Shown piece by piece: positions 6,857 to 15,226 of a stretch of 28,235 nucleotides of DNA. Position 1 is the stretch's first letter. The number at the start of each line of letters is the position of its first letter. The position numbers were made by a program, and so were the translations under genes. Below the pieces are notes generated by a model, which made no database searches, was not told the DNA's origin, and was given only the letters and a program-made list of their open reading frames with translations. This DNA comes from a virus, in the IMG/VR virus record IMGVR_UViG_3300036668_000156, positions 1 through 28,235 of that record, one strand, 5' to 3'.

Positions 6857-8908
6857 ATGATTTCAATTCGATATCTTATGGAAATGTCAAAGAAAAGGAA
6901 AGCTCAAGAAGCTATCATCCAACCTTCAGGTGATACTAAGATTGGTGAAGACACTGATCAATTAGATGAATTGTCAAAAAACACTTTGCGGTCGTATGCA
7001 AATAAAGCGTTAACTGATGTTGTTTCTAATTCAACTGCCGCTGGATATTCTGATGCTAAAAATTATCCAACAAAAGATTACACCAAAAAGGTGGTCAATC
7101 GATCTACTGGCATGAGAAACGCAGTACAGCGATTAGCTAAAGAAGATGTTGAACAAATTGACGAGTTGTCTAAAGGCACTCTTGCTTCCTATATTAAAGC
7201 TCGTGACAATGATCCCACAAAGATTAATGATTATAATGAGCGAGATAAACGAAATAAGAATGTTCAGACAGCTATTAATAAGTACTTACAAAAAGACAAA
7301 GATTCTACTATTGATGAAAAGAAAATCAAGAACGAAGACACGGATCTTGAAGAGGCACACCAAGTAGTTGCAAAGACTAAAGAAGGTGAGACTATGAGAT
7401 CCGCTGTGTATCCAACCAAGAAGCAAGCGATGGATATGCACTATAAGATGGCCAAAAACAACAAGTATGTAAAAGTAGATACTCATAAGGTAGAAAATAA
7501 TATGAAAGAAGAAAACAACTCGTCTATGGGACTGTACCTCGCTGCGATTGCAGGCAATACCGACCTTAGGGGAGGTTTGTATGAGAAAAAACTCACTCCT
7601 GCTGAACTAAAAAAGCGTGAAGAGGTGGCTCAGGCAATTGATCGTGACGACCCAGGGATGGGTATGAGCAAGAAGATGGCTATCGCCACAGCTACTGCTA
7701 AGAAGGTTGCTGAATCTAAAGCTCACACTGTTCCCAAGACAGAAAAAGAAAAAGACCTTGCTAAGATGGCTCCACCACATGATAAAATCACCCACGCTGA
7801 CGTAATGGTTGGCCGTGGTGTGAAGAAAGAAGAAACTGGTGATAAGCCATTTGACGACATGATGAAAAAGGTCACAAAGACTCCTACTGCCAAAGCAAGA
7901 AATGCAGAACGTATATTACAAAAGCGCGATGCCCAAGCGAGGTTACGAAGTGGTGAATATGGATTTGGACCAAGCCCTGCAAATAAGTTAGGCATACGCA
8001 AGCAGGGAAGCATGAGAGAAGAAACTCTAAATGAATCGCATTTTAAACTCGGCGATAAAGTTGAGTGCCTCGATAGCGGGATGACAGGTATTGTTGTGTT
8101 GATGGATACTCAACACGGTGCCGAAGATGAGAAGTACTACACAGTACAACGCTCAGATGGCAAGATGATGAAATACGCACCAAACGAATTAACTTTAGCG
8201 ATGAGTGAAGAAGTTGAATCGATTGATGAGTTGTCTAAAGATACTCTTGGCAACTATGTAAAAAAAGCAACAAAGAATGCTGTAGTCAGAGGTAGACTTA
8301 GCAAGGAGTTTGATAATGATTCTAGAAGAAGTAAAAACCCCGATATGCGTCTAGCTAAACAGAATTTAGCTAGAGACTTTGCAAATGATTCACAAAAGCG
8401 TCAAGACGGTGTTGGTAAAGCAGTAGATCGTTTAACAAAAGAAGACGTCGAGCTTGACGAAGGTGATATGCCTTTTAAAGGTCCTTATACCAAAGCCAAA
8501 GGCACTATAACGGATAAGTCGGGTGCAAAGCACGATGAGATGTCGCGTGTCCGTGACCTAGCACGTAAGGCTATGGAGAAACAGCAAAAGAAAGCTGAAC
8601 CAGTTAAGGAAGAATCTGATCTTGATGAAGCAATGATTTCATATAGCGATTTTACTGATAAGATTGCAATGCACCGTAAAGCAGGCAACAAAGTTGTGGA
8701 TGATAAATATACTAGCGGCAAAGCACATTACACTACAGTTGATGCAGACGGCCATGGACGTAAAGTTACCCACACTCCAACAGGCCAGAAAGCAGAGAGC
8801 TTAGGTAAAATGCAGGCTGATGATGATGAGGCAACAGAAGTTGCACCTACACAACAACGCGGCCGCGGACGTCCATCTGGATCGAAGTCGGGCGGAAAAT
8901 ACAAATAA
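6857..8908 (+). CDS. Multidomain repeat protein with prohead-protease-like cleavage motifs
   Basis: A 683-residue protein read as a chain of small units. The N-terminus ISIRYLMEM resembles the capsid-targeting peptide. Three repeats begin with (I/L)DELSK at residues 36, 101 and 456 and run through a T-L-x-S/N-Y helix; the first and third end in R-L-x-KED about 62-75 residues later. Between units are L-x-E sites: DLEEAH (163), TLNESH (390), ELDEGD (532), DLDEAM (588). T4 prohead protease gp21 cleaves after I/L-x-E, so this may be a precursor cut into small head proteins. Residues about 395-447 (FKLGDKVE onward) look like an SH3/KOW domain. The C-terminus is a RGRGRPSGS tail resembling an AT-hook. 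GGAG precedes the ATG. Repeats and sites are seen; processing is inferred. Confidence 0.68.
   Translation: MISIRYLMEMSKKRKAQEAIIQPSGDTKIGEDTDQLDELSKNTLRSYANKALTDVVSNSTAAGYSDAKNYPTKDYTKKVVNRSTGMRNAVQRLAKEDVEQIDELSKGTLASYIKARDNDPTKINDYNERDKRNKNVQTAINKYLQKDKDSTIDEKKIKNEDTDLEEAHQVVAKTKEGETMRSAVYPTKKQAMDMHYKMAKNNKYVKVDTHKVENNMKEENNSSMGLYLAAIAGNTDLRGGLYEKKLTPAELKKREEVAQAIDRDDPGMGMSKKMAIATATAKKVAESKAHTVPKTEKEKDLAKMAPPHDKITHADVMVGRGVKKEETGDKPFDDMMKKVTKTPTAKARNAERILQKRDAQARLRSGEYGFGPSPANKLGIRKQGSMREETLNESHFKLGDKVECLDSGMTGIVVLMDTQHGAEDEKYYTVQRSDGKMMKYAPNELTLAMSEEVESIDELSKDTLGNYVKKATKNAVVRGRLSKEFDNDSRRSKNPDMRLAKQNLARDFANDSQKRQDGVGKAVDRLTKEDVELDEGDMPFKGPYTKAKGTITDKSGAKHDEMSRVRDLARKAMEKQQKKAEPVKEESDLDEAMISYSDFTDKIAMHRKAGNKVVDDKYTSGKAHYTTVDADGHGRKVTHTPTGQKAESLGKMQADDDEATEVAPTQQRGRGRPSGSKSGGKYK
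6959..7294 (+). repeat. Two tandem I/L-D-E-L-S-K protein repeats
   Basis: These bases encode the first two repeat units of the 683-residue protein (residues 35 to about 146). Each starts with (L/I)DELSK followed by TLRSY or TLASY and a helix. The second unit diverges and shortens after about 45 residues. The DNA has diverged more than the protein motif, so these are old duplications. Confidence 0.7.
8219..8446 (+). repeat. Third copy of the I-D-E-L-S-K protein repeat
   Basis: Residues 455-530 of the same protein: SIDELSKDTLGNYVKKA at the start and GVGKAVDRLTKED at the end, matching the first unit (GMRNAVQRLAKED). It is followed at once by a VELDE site. It is separated from the first two copies by about 300 residues of other small domains. 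Confidence 0.7.
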
Positions 8909-8919
8909 GGAGAATTAAA

Positions 8920-9492
8920 ATGGCATTATGGAATAAAGTAGATAACGAAGCAGGTAAGCCAAAGTACTTGAGCGACACTCTTGTAAATAGTCAAGGTTTT
9001 TCTGATAAGGATGCTACCCTAGGAGTTGATGTTTCAGAAGCAACTACAGCTGCAAACATTGCAAAGGGAATCAAAACTCCTGGTTGGACTCAATACCGTA
9101 CATACACCGATGCACAAGGCAACACACGTCACAAATCAGAAGTACTGGTTGCTTTTGGTGGAAACTTTACTGACGGAGATAACGATACGATTGATCCAGA
9201 TCCAGTGATTACAATTGACACCCAACCACAGGCTGACGGCGTTACAAGTCCAGCTTCTGGTGAGTTTACAGTCGTGGCATCTGCTACACGTGGAGCTGTG
9301 CTTTCCTATCAATGGGAAGTTTCTACTGATACTGGTGCAAACTGGACAGCTATCTCTGGTGCTACATTAGCATCACTGACAGTTGCTAATGCCGATCCCG
9401 AGTATGTTACAGCAAATGAATTCCGTGTTGTTGTTTCAGCTGTCGGAGCAACTCCAGTTACATCATCTGCAGTTACATTGACTATTGCTTAA
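8920..9492 (+). CDS. Virion structural protein with C-terminal Ig-like domain
   Basis: A 190-residue protein with a strong ribosome site (AAGGAG, 8 nt before ATG). The N-terminal half (MALWNKVDNEAG, then GIKTPGWTQYRTY near 55-68) resembles a short conserved protein of marine T4-like virions. From about residue 100 the sequence becomes Ala/Ser/Thr/Val-rich with SYQWEVS and FRVVVSA strands, the pattern of a bacterial/phage Ig-like domain (variant I-set type) often found on capsid decorations and tail fibres for weak carbohydrate binding. No capsid-targeting peptide is seen. Likely an exposed or decorating virion component. Confidence 0.68.
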   Translation: MALWNKVDNEAGKPKYLSDTLVNSQGFSDKDATLGVDVSEATTAANIAKGIKTPGWTQYRTYTDAQGNTRHKSEVLVAFGGNFTDGDNDTIDPDPVITIDTQPQADGVTSPASGEFTVVASATRGAVLSYQWEVSTDTGANWTAISGATLASLTVANADPEYVTANEFRVVVSAVGATPVTSSAVTLTIA

Positions 9493-9501
9493 TAAAGGCT
9501 A

Positions 9502-9521
9502 GGAGGGGGTTATTCCCCTCC
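9502..9521 (+). terminator. GC-rich hairpin between genes
   Basis: GGAGGGG and CCCCTCC pair over 7 bp with a 6-nt loop, just after one stop codon and 7 nt before the next ATG. There is no U-tract after it, so it is a weak factor-independent terminator. It also buries the only strong Shine-Dalgarno-like run (AGGAGG) near the next start, so it might act on translation or mRNA stability instead. Confidence 0.5.
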
Positions 9522-9528
9522 ATTTGAT

Positions 9529-9909
9529 ATGATTCAACAACCTATTACTGAAGATAACTTTCTATTGATTGCAATGAATGCTTACGATAACTCTCAATGT
9601 ACCTCAATAGCAGAGTTTGAGGAGGATCTAAAACGATTCAGCTACCTCAAAAAGCTATTTAGTAGATACAACGAAAATGGTGACCTCAAAGAAAGGTTGA
9701 TTTTAAATCACATCATTGTACTCCATAATATATTTGGCGTGGTTACGATAGAGCTATTATTTTTTAAGATAGATAAACAATACTGGAATACTTTAGCATC
9801 CTTCTTAGTGTACTTAGGATTAATGCCTCAAGAGATTCCCGAGTTTAATATCAAGCTCGATGAAATGAATATCGATAAACAAGTAACAAGCGCTTTAGGG
9901 AACATTTAA
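9529..9909 (+). CDS. Conserved T4-like phage protein of unknown function
   Basis: A 126-residue acidic protein, probably mostly helical, with a hydrophobic stretch in the middle (NHIIVLHNIFGVVTIELLFF, about 65-84) that is helical core or a weak membrane segment. I recall similar short proteins beside the following gene in marine T4-like genomes, but no activity is known to me. There is no good ribosome site other than the one in the upstream hairpin. The next gene starts on its stop (TAATG), so the two are translationally coupled. Confidence 0.6.
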   Translation: MIQQPITEDNFLLIAMNAYDNSQCTSIAEFEEDLKRFSYLKKLFSRYNENGDLKERLILNHIIVLHNIFGVVTIELLFFKIDKQYWNTLASFLVYLGLMPQEIPEFNIKLDEMNIDKQVTSALGNI

Positions 9910-10640
9910 TGTCACAAGTTGTTGATAACCTCATTGCTTACCGCTTTCTTACACTACTGGTAAAGCCGTTTCCTGAAACAAAGGCTTTTGAGTTAGGTAT
10001 TATTGACGATAAAGGCAATAATCTAATTAAAGCTCGAGACTTAAAGACCTCTGAAGAAAAAGCAGCTTACAACTACTTGACTCGGCTTGTCTTTAATATG
10101 AAAAGGATCATTAATAAACTACCAGGTGGAGATTCTAAGCTAAAGAATATTATTGCAGCTATGTTCTTATTAAAGGAGTCATATGCAAGAGGTAGTACTT
10201 TAGTGAGTGAAGAACAACTAATCCAGATTATGAGTGAGTTAGACAGAGGCGTAGTTCTTGCTGAAGAACAGTTGATGGTGGAAGAATTCTTTTCTCTTAT
10301 GGAAGATGCTCCTACTAATGCAACAGGTGCCGCGGTATCTACCGATCAGCCAGTAGTTAAAGCTAAGAAACGTCCTGTTCGTAGATTTGCAAAATTCATT
10401 GTTAATAATGAAGTCTTTGAAAAATTTGCAAACGGTAAAGCAAAGTTCCGTAAGTGGTCTGAGTACTTGAATCTTGAAGATGATGGTCAGAATCAGCTTT
10501 ATGATTTTGCAAGGAAAAATCCGCATGGTGTTATCGTATTGCAAAATGGTACGCAGACCAAAGCCATAAGATTCAATTCTAAAGGTGGAGGATCTTGGTC
10601 AAAGATTGCCCGACCATCAAAGAGGGTTCAAGTGTCATGA
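9909..10640 (+). CDS. Conserved phage structural/internal protein
   Basis: A 243-residue protein. The first 130 residues look helical; the middle (about 135-165) is a linker rich in Ala, Lys and Arg; the last 80 residues (RRFAKFIVNNEVFEKF onward) look like a compact basic domain with GVIVLQNG and AIRFNSKGGG strands. It has no catalytic motif I know. Its position between a small coupled gene and the spanins, and its basic character, fit a head-internal or DNA-associated virion protein. The stop overlaps the spanin start (ATGA). Confidence 0.55.
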   Translation: MSQVVDNLIAYRFLTLLVKPFPETKAFELGIIDDKGNNLIKARDLKTSEEKAAYNYLTRLVFNMKRIINKLPGGDSKLKNIIAAMFLLKESYARGSTLVSEEQLIQIMSELDRGVVLAEEQLMVEEFFSLMEDAPTNATGAAVSTDQPVVKAKKRPVRRFAKFIVNNEVFEKFANGKAKFRKWSEYLNLEDDGQNQLYDFARKNPHGVIVLQNGTQTKAIRFNSKGGGSWSKIARPSKRVQVS

Positions 10641-11185
10641 TGTTTTTGGCTAACGAGAAAATTAAACTTATAATAGGGGCAACTTTGATTGCCCTCCTTG
10701 CCTTAGGAGCAATAGGGCTGTATTTAAAAGGTCGGTCAGATGGTGTTGCTCTTACAGAAGCAAAGGTTGCTGAAGAAAAACTGCAATGGGAAAGAAAGGT
10801 AGCAGACCTCCAATCAAAATATCGGGAAGATATAATTACAATCGTAACTCAATATGATCAAACTGTACTCCAGTACCAAGAAGAAATATCAAAGTTAATA
10901 GATAATCCTAAGGTGGTTGACAGGTATATTAATAGGTATGTACCTGTTGAAACACAATGTACTATACCGGAAGGGTTTGTTGAGCTACATAATAAATCTG
11001 CAGAAGGTGCAAGGTTAGGAGAGAGTCCTAGCAACGCTTCTCGTCCCTCAGATAAAACGCTATCCCAAGTTGGTCAGGTAGTTGCTCAGAACTATTACCA
11101 GTGTAATGAAATTAGAGTACGCCTTGAGGCATTACAACAAGTTGTGCAAAAGTACCAGAAGCAACAAGAGGATCTAATTAAATGA
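10637..11185 (+). CDS. i-spanin (Rz-like inner membrane lysis protein)
   Basis: A 182-residue protein. A short N-terminal anchor (LIIGATLIALLALGAIGLYL, about residues 10-29) leads into a long charged coiled-coil periplasmic part (about 35-90) and a Cys-containing C-terminal region. This is the Rz layout. With its partner it links and fuses the inner and outer membranes at the end of lysis. I chose ATG 10637 because it overlaps the upstream stop as ATGA and has AGAGGG upstream; a start at 10595 would lie inside the previous gene. The o-spanin gene follows with another ATGA overlap, which makes the pair convincing. Confidence 0.82.
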   Translation: MMFLANEKIKLIIGATLIALLALGAIGLYLKGRSDGVALTEAKVAEEKLQWERKVADLQSKYREDIITIVTQYDQTVLQYQEEISKLIDNPKVVDRYINRYVPVETQCTIPEGFVELHNKSAEGARLGESPSNASRPSDKTLSQVGQVVAQNYYQCNEIRVRLEALQQVVQKYQKQQEDLIK

Positions 11186-11319
11186 GGATACTATCTATTG
11201 CTATTTTGTCACTACTGCTCACAGGGTGTGCCTCAATGGATGTGGTCAAACGCGATCAACTGACCTTAGATGTACCTAAGTCACTTATGGTGCCGCCAGA
11301 GGCATTAAGGAACCTGTAA
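11182..11319 (+). CDS. o-spanin (Rz1-like outer membrane lipoprotein)
   Basis: A 45-residue protein. It has a short signal peptide (MRILSIAILSLL) and a lipobox LLTGC with Cys16, giving a mature lipoprotein of about 30 residues. The tail is Pro- and Val-rich (DVPKSLMVPPE), as in Rz1 proteins that span the periplasm. It starts inside the i-spanin stop (ATGA). Size, lipobox and partner together make the call firm. Confidence 0.82.
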   Translation: MRILSIAILSLLLTGCASMDVVKRDQLTLDVPKSLMVPPEALRNL

Positions 11320-11439
11320 TACCCCTCATCCCTGACATAGTCATTGTCCAGCGATTTATAATCCCAGTCAAATTTATTTTGTAGTTGATTGTTTACGTAT
11401 AACAGCGTATCATTGTGTTATATTATTATGAGGTGAATA

Positions 11440-12465
11440 ATGCTATTTGTTGATGTGAAATACGCCAATATACTTTCTCCACGACTCCGCAATTACAAAC
11501 GTAAGGGTGAATACCTGTGGAACTTTTCATGTGCTGTTTGCGGAGACTCCTCAAAGAATAAACTCAAGGCAAGAGGTTTCATCTACAAGGTCAAGATGGG
11601 GCTCTTTGTAAAGTGCCATAACTGTGGGTATAGTACAAACCTTGGCGCCTTCATTAAGTATATCGATACTTCTTTGTATCAAGAGTATGTACTTGAGAAC
11701 TACAAAGAAAGCGGTGCTCCAAGATCTGCTCACAAGAGCGTTGATATTGCAATTCCATCTATCCTAAAATCCCCTGAATTAACAGATTCAATACTCGATC
11801 CAATCAAGCGGTTGGATAGTCTACCTATCGATCACCCTGCTGTTAAGTATTCCCTCAACCGTAAAATCCCCTCAAAGCTCTTTCATCTCCTATACTTTGC
11901 TCCCAGATTCAAACAGTATGTAAATACAGTCGTTCCAGGTAAGTTTAAAATGGAGACCGATGAGCACCCACGTCTGATTATTCCGTACTTTAACCTGCAT
12001 GGCAAGTGCTTTGCTTTTCAGGGTAGAGCGTTTGGTAAAGAGGACCCTAAGTACTACACCATCAAAGTTGATGATGCAGAAGAAAGAATATATGGGTTAG
12101 ATCGAGTCAACTATGCCAAACGAATCTATATACTTGAAGGTCCAATTGACTCACTTTTCATTCCCAATGCTATTGCAGTATCGGGTTCATCATTCAACTC
12201 ACCTAGTGTAGAAGCTCTAAAGGTTAATGCAACTGTTGTGTATGATAATGAGCCAAGGTCACCAGAATTAAGCAAACTCATTAAGAAGACTATTGATGAG
12301 GGATTTTCAGTTTGCTTGTGGCCCGAAGCTGTGACTGAAAAGGATGTGAACGAAATGATAATGGCAGGTAAGTCACCAGAAGAAATATTGTCTATTATCA
12401 ATGAAAATACTTATAATGGAGCAGAAGCAAGGTTACGATTTGCAACATGGAGAAAATGCGAATGA
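11440..12465 (+). CDS. 61: DNA primase, T4 gp61-like
   Basis: A 341-residue protein, the length of T4 gp61 (about 342). The N-terminal zinc ribbon has CAVCGDS (Cys31, Cys34) and CHNCGYS (Cys59, Cys62). The C-terminal half carries Toprim-type elements: LEGPIDSLF with the catalytic Glu, then VVYDNEPRS with the acidic metal site. It should make short RNA primers for lagging-strand synthesis together with the gp41-type helicase. GAGGTG lies before the ATG. It follows a 120-nt A/T-rich gap that probably contains a promoter, although I could not fix one with proper spacing. It overlaps the exonuclease gene by 4 nt. Confidence 0.85.
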   Translation: MLFVDVKYANILSPRLRNYKRKGEYLWNFSCAVCGDSSKNKLKARGFIYKVKMGLFVKCHNCGYSTNLGAFIKYIDTSLYQEYVLENYKESGAPRSAHKSVDIAIPSILKSPELTDSILDPIKRLDSLPIDHPAVKYSLNRKIPSKLFHLLYFAPRFKQYVNTVVPGKFKMETDEHPRLIIPYFNLHGKCFAFQGRAFGKEDPKYYTIKVDDAEERIYGLDRVNYAKRIYILEGPIDSLFIPNAIAVSGSSFNSPSVEALKVNATVVYDNEPRSPELSKLIKKTIDEGFSVCLWPEAVTEKDVNEMIMAGKSPEEILSIINENTYNGAEARLRFATWRKCE

Positions 12466-12878
12466 ATTTGTTTATTGATTGTGAGTTTAATGAGTTTGGA
12501 GGTAAGCTCATTTCAATGGCTATTGTGTCAGAAGATGGTAAAGAATTTTATGAAGTTTTACCTTGCGAAAATCCAGGTGATTGGATCAAAGAGAACGTCC
12601 TCCCAATACTAAATAAAAGTCCCGTCAGCTTTGATGTGTTCCAAATGAAACTTCAAACATTCCTTGGGCAGTTTGAAACCATCCACATTATTGCCGACTG
12701 GCCAGAAGACATCAAGCATTTTTGTGAATCACTAATAACAGGTCCTGGGTTCAGGTTAAGTACTCCACCCATCCTTATGTCCCTTCATCGTATAGATACG
12801 GTGTCTGATCTTCCACACAATGCTTTAGCAGATGCTAGAGGAATTGCAAAATATTTTAAGGACAATCCTTCAACATGA
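12462..12878 (+). CDS. DEDD-type 3'-5' exonuclease-like protein
   Basis: A 138-residue protein. FIDCEFNEFGG at about 4-14 supplies the first Asp and Glu of a DEDD exonuclease, IIADWPED (about 81-88) the second Asp, and HNALADARG near 122-130 the final His and Asp of the DEDDh class (RNase T, DnaQ and oligoribonuclease relatives). It probably trims RNA or DNA 3' ends. I chose ATG 12462 because it overlaps the primase stop (ATGA) and has GGAG 9 nt upstream; a start at 12447 is possible. It overlaps thyX by 4 nt, within a nucleotide-metabolism run. Confidence 0.72.
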   Translation: MNLFIDCEFNEFGGKLISMAIVSEDGKEFYEVLPCENPGDWIKENVLPILNKSPVSFDVFQMKLQTFLGQFETIHIIADWPEDIKHFCESLITGPGFRLSTPPILMSLHRIDTVSDLPHNALADARGIAKYFKDNPST

Positions 12879-13555
12879 ATGTTCGTTTATTATCATACAG
12901 TCAACCAGCAGTAGAATTTTTAGATATGGGATTAGAGAATGTGCAAGACCTTATTGCGTATTGTGCAAGGGTTTCAAACCCATCAAATCAATTTAATGCT
13001 GAAACATCAGAGAAGCTGATTGGTTATCTTGTCAAGCACGCTCATTGGTCGCCTCTTGAGATGGTATCAGTTTGTATGGAGATTGAAACTACAAGGGACA
13101 TTGCTCGACAGATACTGCGTCACCGTTCGTTTTCTTTTCAAGAATTTAGTCAACGCTATGCTGACCCAACAAAAGACCTAAGTTTTGTAATACGTGAAGC
13201 TCGATTACAGGATAGTAAAAATCGTCAAAATTCTATTGAACTTGACAACACACTTTTTAATGCAAACTTAAGTGAACAGTGGAAGTGGATGCAGGAAGAC
13301 GTGATACGATCATCTCAAAAGGCTTATGAATGGGCTGTAAGTCATGGTATTGCAAAAGAGCAAGCTCGTGCTGTCCTTCCAGAAGGGTTAACTATTTCGC
13401 GTCTATATATGAATGGCACTCTTCGCTCTTGGATACATTTCATTCAGTTGAGGTCTGCTAATGGAACACAAAAAGAGCATATGATCATAGCTCGCGAATG
13501 CGCTGATGTGATATCCAAAATATTTCCAATGGCTGGTTCGTTAACCGCCAATTGA
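12875..13555 (+). CDS. thyX: Flavin-dependent thymidylate synthase
   Basis: A 226-residue protein, normal for ThyX. It has the signature RHRxxSxxxxSxRY as RHRSFSFQEFSQRY (82-95), binding FAD and dUMP, and a C-terminal LPEGLTISRLYMNGTLRSW segment typical of the family. It converts dUMP to dTMP using methylene-tetrahydrofolate and NADPH, unlike the ThyA-type enzyme (td) of T4. The start overlaps the upstream stop (ATGA). Next to nrdA/B and with a dCMP deaminase later, it completes a dTTP supply route. Confidence 0.95.
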   Translation: MNVRLLSYSQPAVEFLDMGLENVQDLIAYCARVSNPSNQFNAETSEKLIGYLVKHAHWSPLEMVSVCMEIETTRDIARQILRHRSFSFQEFSQRYADPTKDLSFVIREARLQDSKNRQNSIELDNTLFNANLSEQWKWMQEDVIRSSQKAYEWAVSHGIAKEQARAVLPEGLTISRLYMNGTLRSWIHFIQLRSANGTQKEHMIIARECADVISKIFPMAGSLTAN

Positions 13556-13576
13556 TTACAACTAATAAGAGGTAGC

Positions 13577-14962
13577 ATGAATAACATTGTACACGGTATT
13601 ACAGTTGACTATAGCAGAGATGAGATGTTCTCCGAATCAGGTCTATCACGATTGAAAGAGGGGTATATGCATGAGGGTGAAAAGTCCCCCCAAGAGAGGT
13701 TTGCTTTTGTTTCAAAAACATTTTCATCGAATCCAGAGCATGCACAACGTCTTTATGACTATGCATCGAAAATGTGGTTATCTTACTCTACCCCTATTCT
13801 GAGCTACGGTAAGACCCTTCGGTCATTGCCGATATCTTGTTTTGCTTCATACTTGGGTGACTCAATGAGATCTATCCTCGATACATCTTCAGAGACTCGT
13901 ATGCTAGCAGTGGTTGGCGGAGGGGTTGGGTTGCATGTTGGTCTTCGTCCAGGTGACAAAAAATCATCGGGCATTATTCCTCATTTAAAGACTTACGACA
14001 TAGACACGCTTGCATTTAAGCAAGGTACTACTCGGAGAGGTGCAACTGCTGCTTACTTGGATATCAATCACCCCGAAATTGTTGACTTCCTTGAAATGCG
14101 CAAGCTCACAGGAGGAGATCCCAACCGTAAGTGCTTAAATCTACATCATGGCATCAACGTGTCAGATGACTTCATGCAAAGAGTAGAGAAGCTGTCTTTA
14201 CATGGAGATACTTTAACAGCCGAACAGAAAGAAGTGATAAATAAGTTCCCCTTGATAAACCCCAACACAAAAGAAGTTGTGGAGTATGTCTCTGTGATGG
14301 AGTTGTGGGAAAGGATCCTTACTATTCGTATGGAAACAGGTGAGCCATATCTTTGGTTTATCGATACGGCAAACAAAGCATTACCTGAGTTTCAAAAAGC
14401 AAAGGGTTTAGTGAATAGAGGATCGAATCTTTGCTCGGAGATATCATTGGCTACTGATGAAAATCGTACTTTTGTTTGTTGCCTGTCTTCGATTAATGCT
14501 GAAAAATATGAAGACTGGAAGAATGATAATCAATTTGTTGCTGATGTAGTTGAGATGCTCGATAATGTCATTACTGTATTTTGTGAAAAAGGTAGATCAG
14601 TTACAGAGATTGCCAGTGCTATTTTTTCTGCTGAACAAGAAAGATCTATTGGTATTGGAATGCTTGGCTGGCACGCCTTGTTACAAAGTAAAGGCATTCC
14701 TTTTGAATCTCCAATGGCAGTTGGACTAAATAGAAAGCTGTGGGAAAAACTAAACAAAGACGCTAAAGCAAAAACAAAACAGTTAGCTGAGGAACGAGGA
14801 CCATGTCCAGACTCAGCTGAGGGTACGGTTTATGAAATTGAGCTGGATAATGGATCTACTATTGAAAAGTATGGTTTTGATATGATTCAAGTGTTCCGCA
14901 ACGGCGCTACGCAAAACGTAAGAGTATGTGAATTGGCAGAGAGCGACGAAATAAATCTGTAA
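13577..14962 (+). CDS. nrdA: Ribonucleotide reductase large subunit, N-terminal piece (NrdA-a)
   Basis: A 461-residue fragment of class I NrdA. The three active-site cysteines are here: Cys88 in PISCFAS, the thiyl Cys286 in NLCSEI with Glu288, and Cys301/302 in VCCLSS. The family sequence stops at RGPCPDSA (about 414). It then continues for about 47 foreign residues rich in beta strands (VYEIELDNG, FRNG, ELAESDEI) that look like a Hint/intein-type module or homing-endonuclease-linked tail. The N-terminus begins right at the catalytic domain (KSPQERFA), so the ATP-cone that mediates dATP feedback is absent. The rest of NrdA is encoded downstream, so activity needs the two pieces to assemble. 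Aeromonas phage Aeh1 has a known NrdA in pieces. Confidence 0.9.
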   Translation: MNNIVHGITVDYSRDEMFSESGLSRLKEGYMHEGEKSPQERFAFVSKTFSSNPEHAQRLYDYASKMWLSYSTPILSYGKTLRSLPISCFASYLGDSMRSILDTSSETRMLAVVGGGVGLHVGLRPGDKKSSGIIPHLKTYDIDTLAFKQGTTRRGATAAYLDINHPEIVDFLEMRKLTGGDPNRKCLNLHHGINVSDDFMQRVEKLSLHGDTLTAEQKEVINKFPLINPNTKEVVEYVSVMELWERILTIRMETGEPYLWFIDTANKALPEFQKAKGLVNRGSNLCSEISLATDENRTFVCCLSSINAEKYEDWKNDNQFVADVVEMLDNVITVFCEKGRSVTEIASAIFSAEQERSIGIGMLGWHALLQSKGIPFESPMAVGLNRKLWEKLNKDAKAKTKQLAEERGPCPDSAEGTVYEIELDNGSTIEKYGFDMIQVFRNGATQNVRVCELAESDEINL

Positions 14963-14967
14963 TAATT

Positions 14968-15226
14968 ATGTTTGCAGCTGCCCTCTCTATTGCTAAAAAA
15001 GGCAAGCCAACAAGGAATAAGGGCATTACAGGTGATCAATATAGGCAACACTATACCACAGGATTAACTCCACCCTCTATGGCTGGGGGTATGGATTAAT
15101 AACGGTGTAGAGCAACGTAAAATTTTACACTCAGATGACATGCCAGAAGGGTGGATTCGGGGACGTTGTGATATTAGAGGTGACAACAATTCAACAAGGA
15201 AGAAACGAAGTGAAAATAAAATCAAT
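14968..15226 (+). pseudogene. Homing endonuclease remnant inside split nrdA
   Basis: Between the two nrdA pieces, one frame (14968-15099) reads ALSIAKKGKPTRNKG, a NUMOD3-like helix motif. From 15092 a shifted frame reads WINNGVEQRK and MPEGWIRGR, the usual C-terminal end of phage HNH and GIY-YIG homing endonucleases. The catalytic domain is absent and the two parts are out of frame by one base, so no intact nuclease remains. This is the likely cause of the gene split. Family assignment rests on motif memory; a profile search would settle it. Confidence 0.68.

Noticed and set aside
9502-9521. A strong factor-independent terminator
   Set aside because: The stem is good but no run of T follows and the next ATG is only 7 nt away.
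11320-11439. A defined promoter before the primase gene
   Set aside because: A TATATT is present at 11419 but no -35 with 16-18 nt spacing is visible, so I did not list it.
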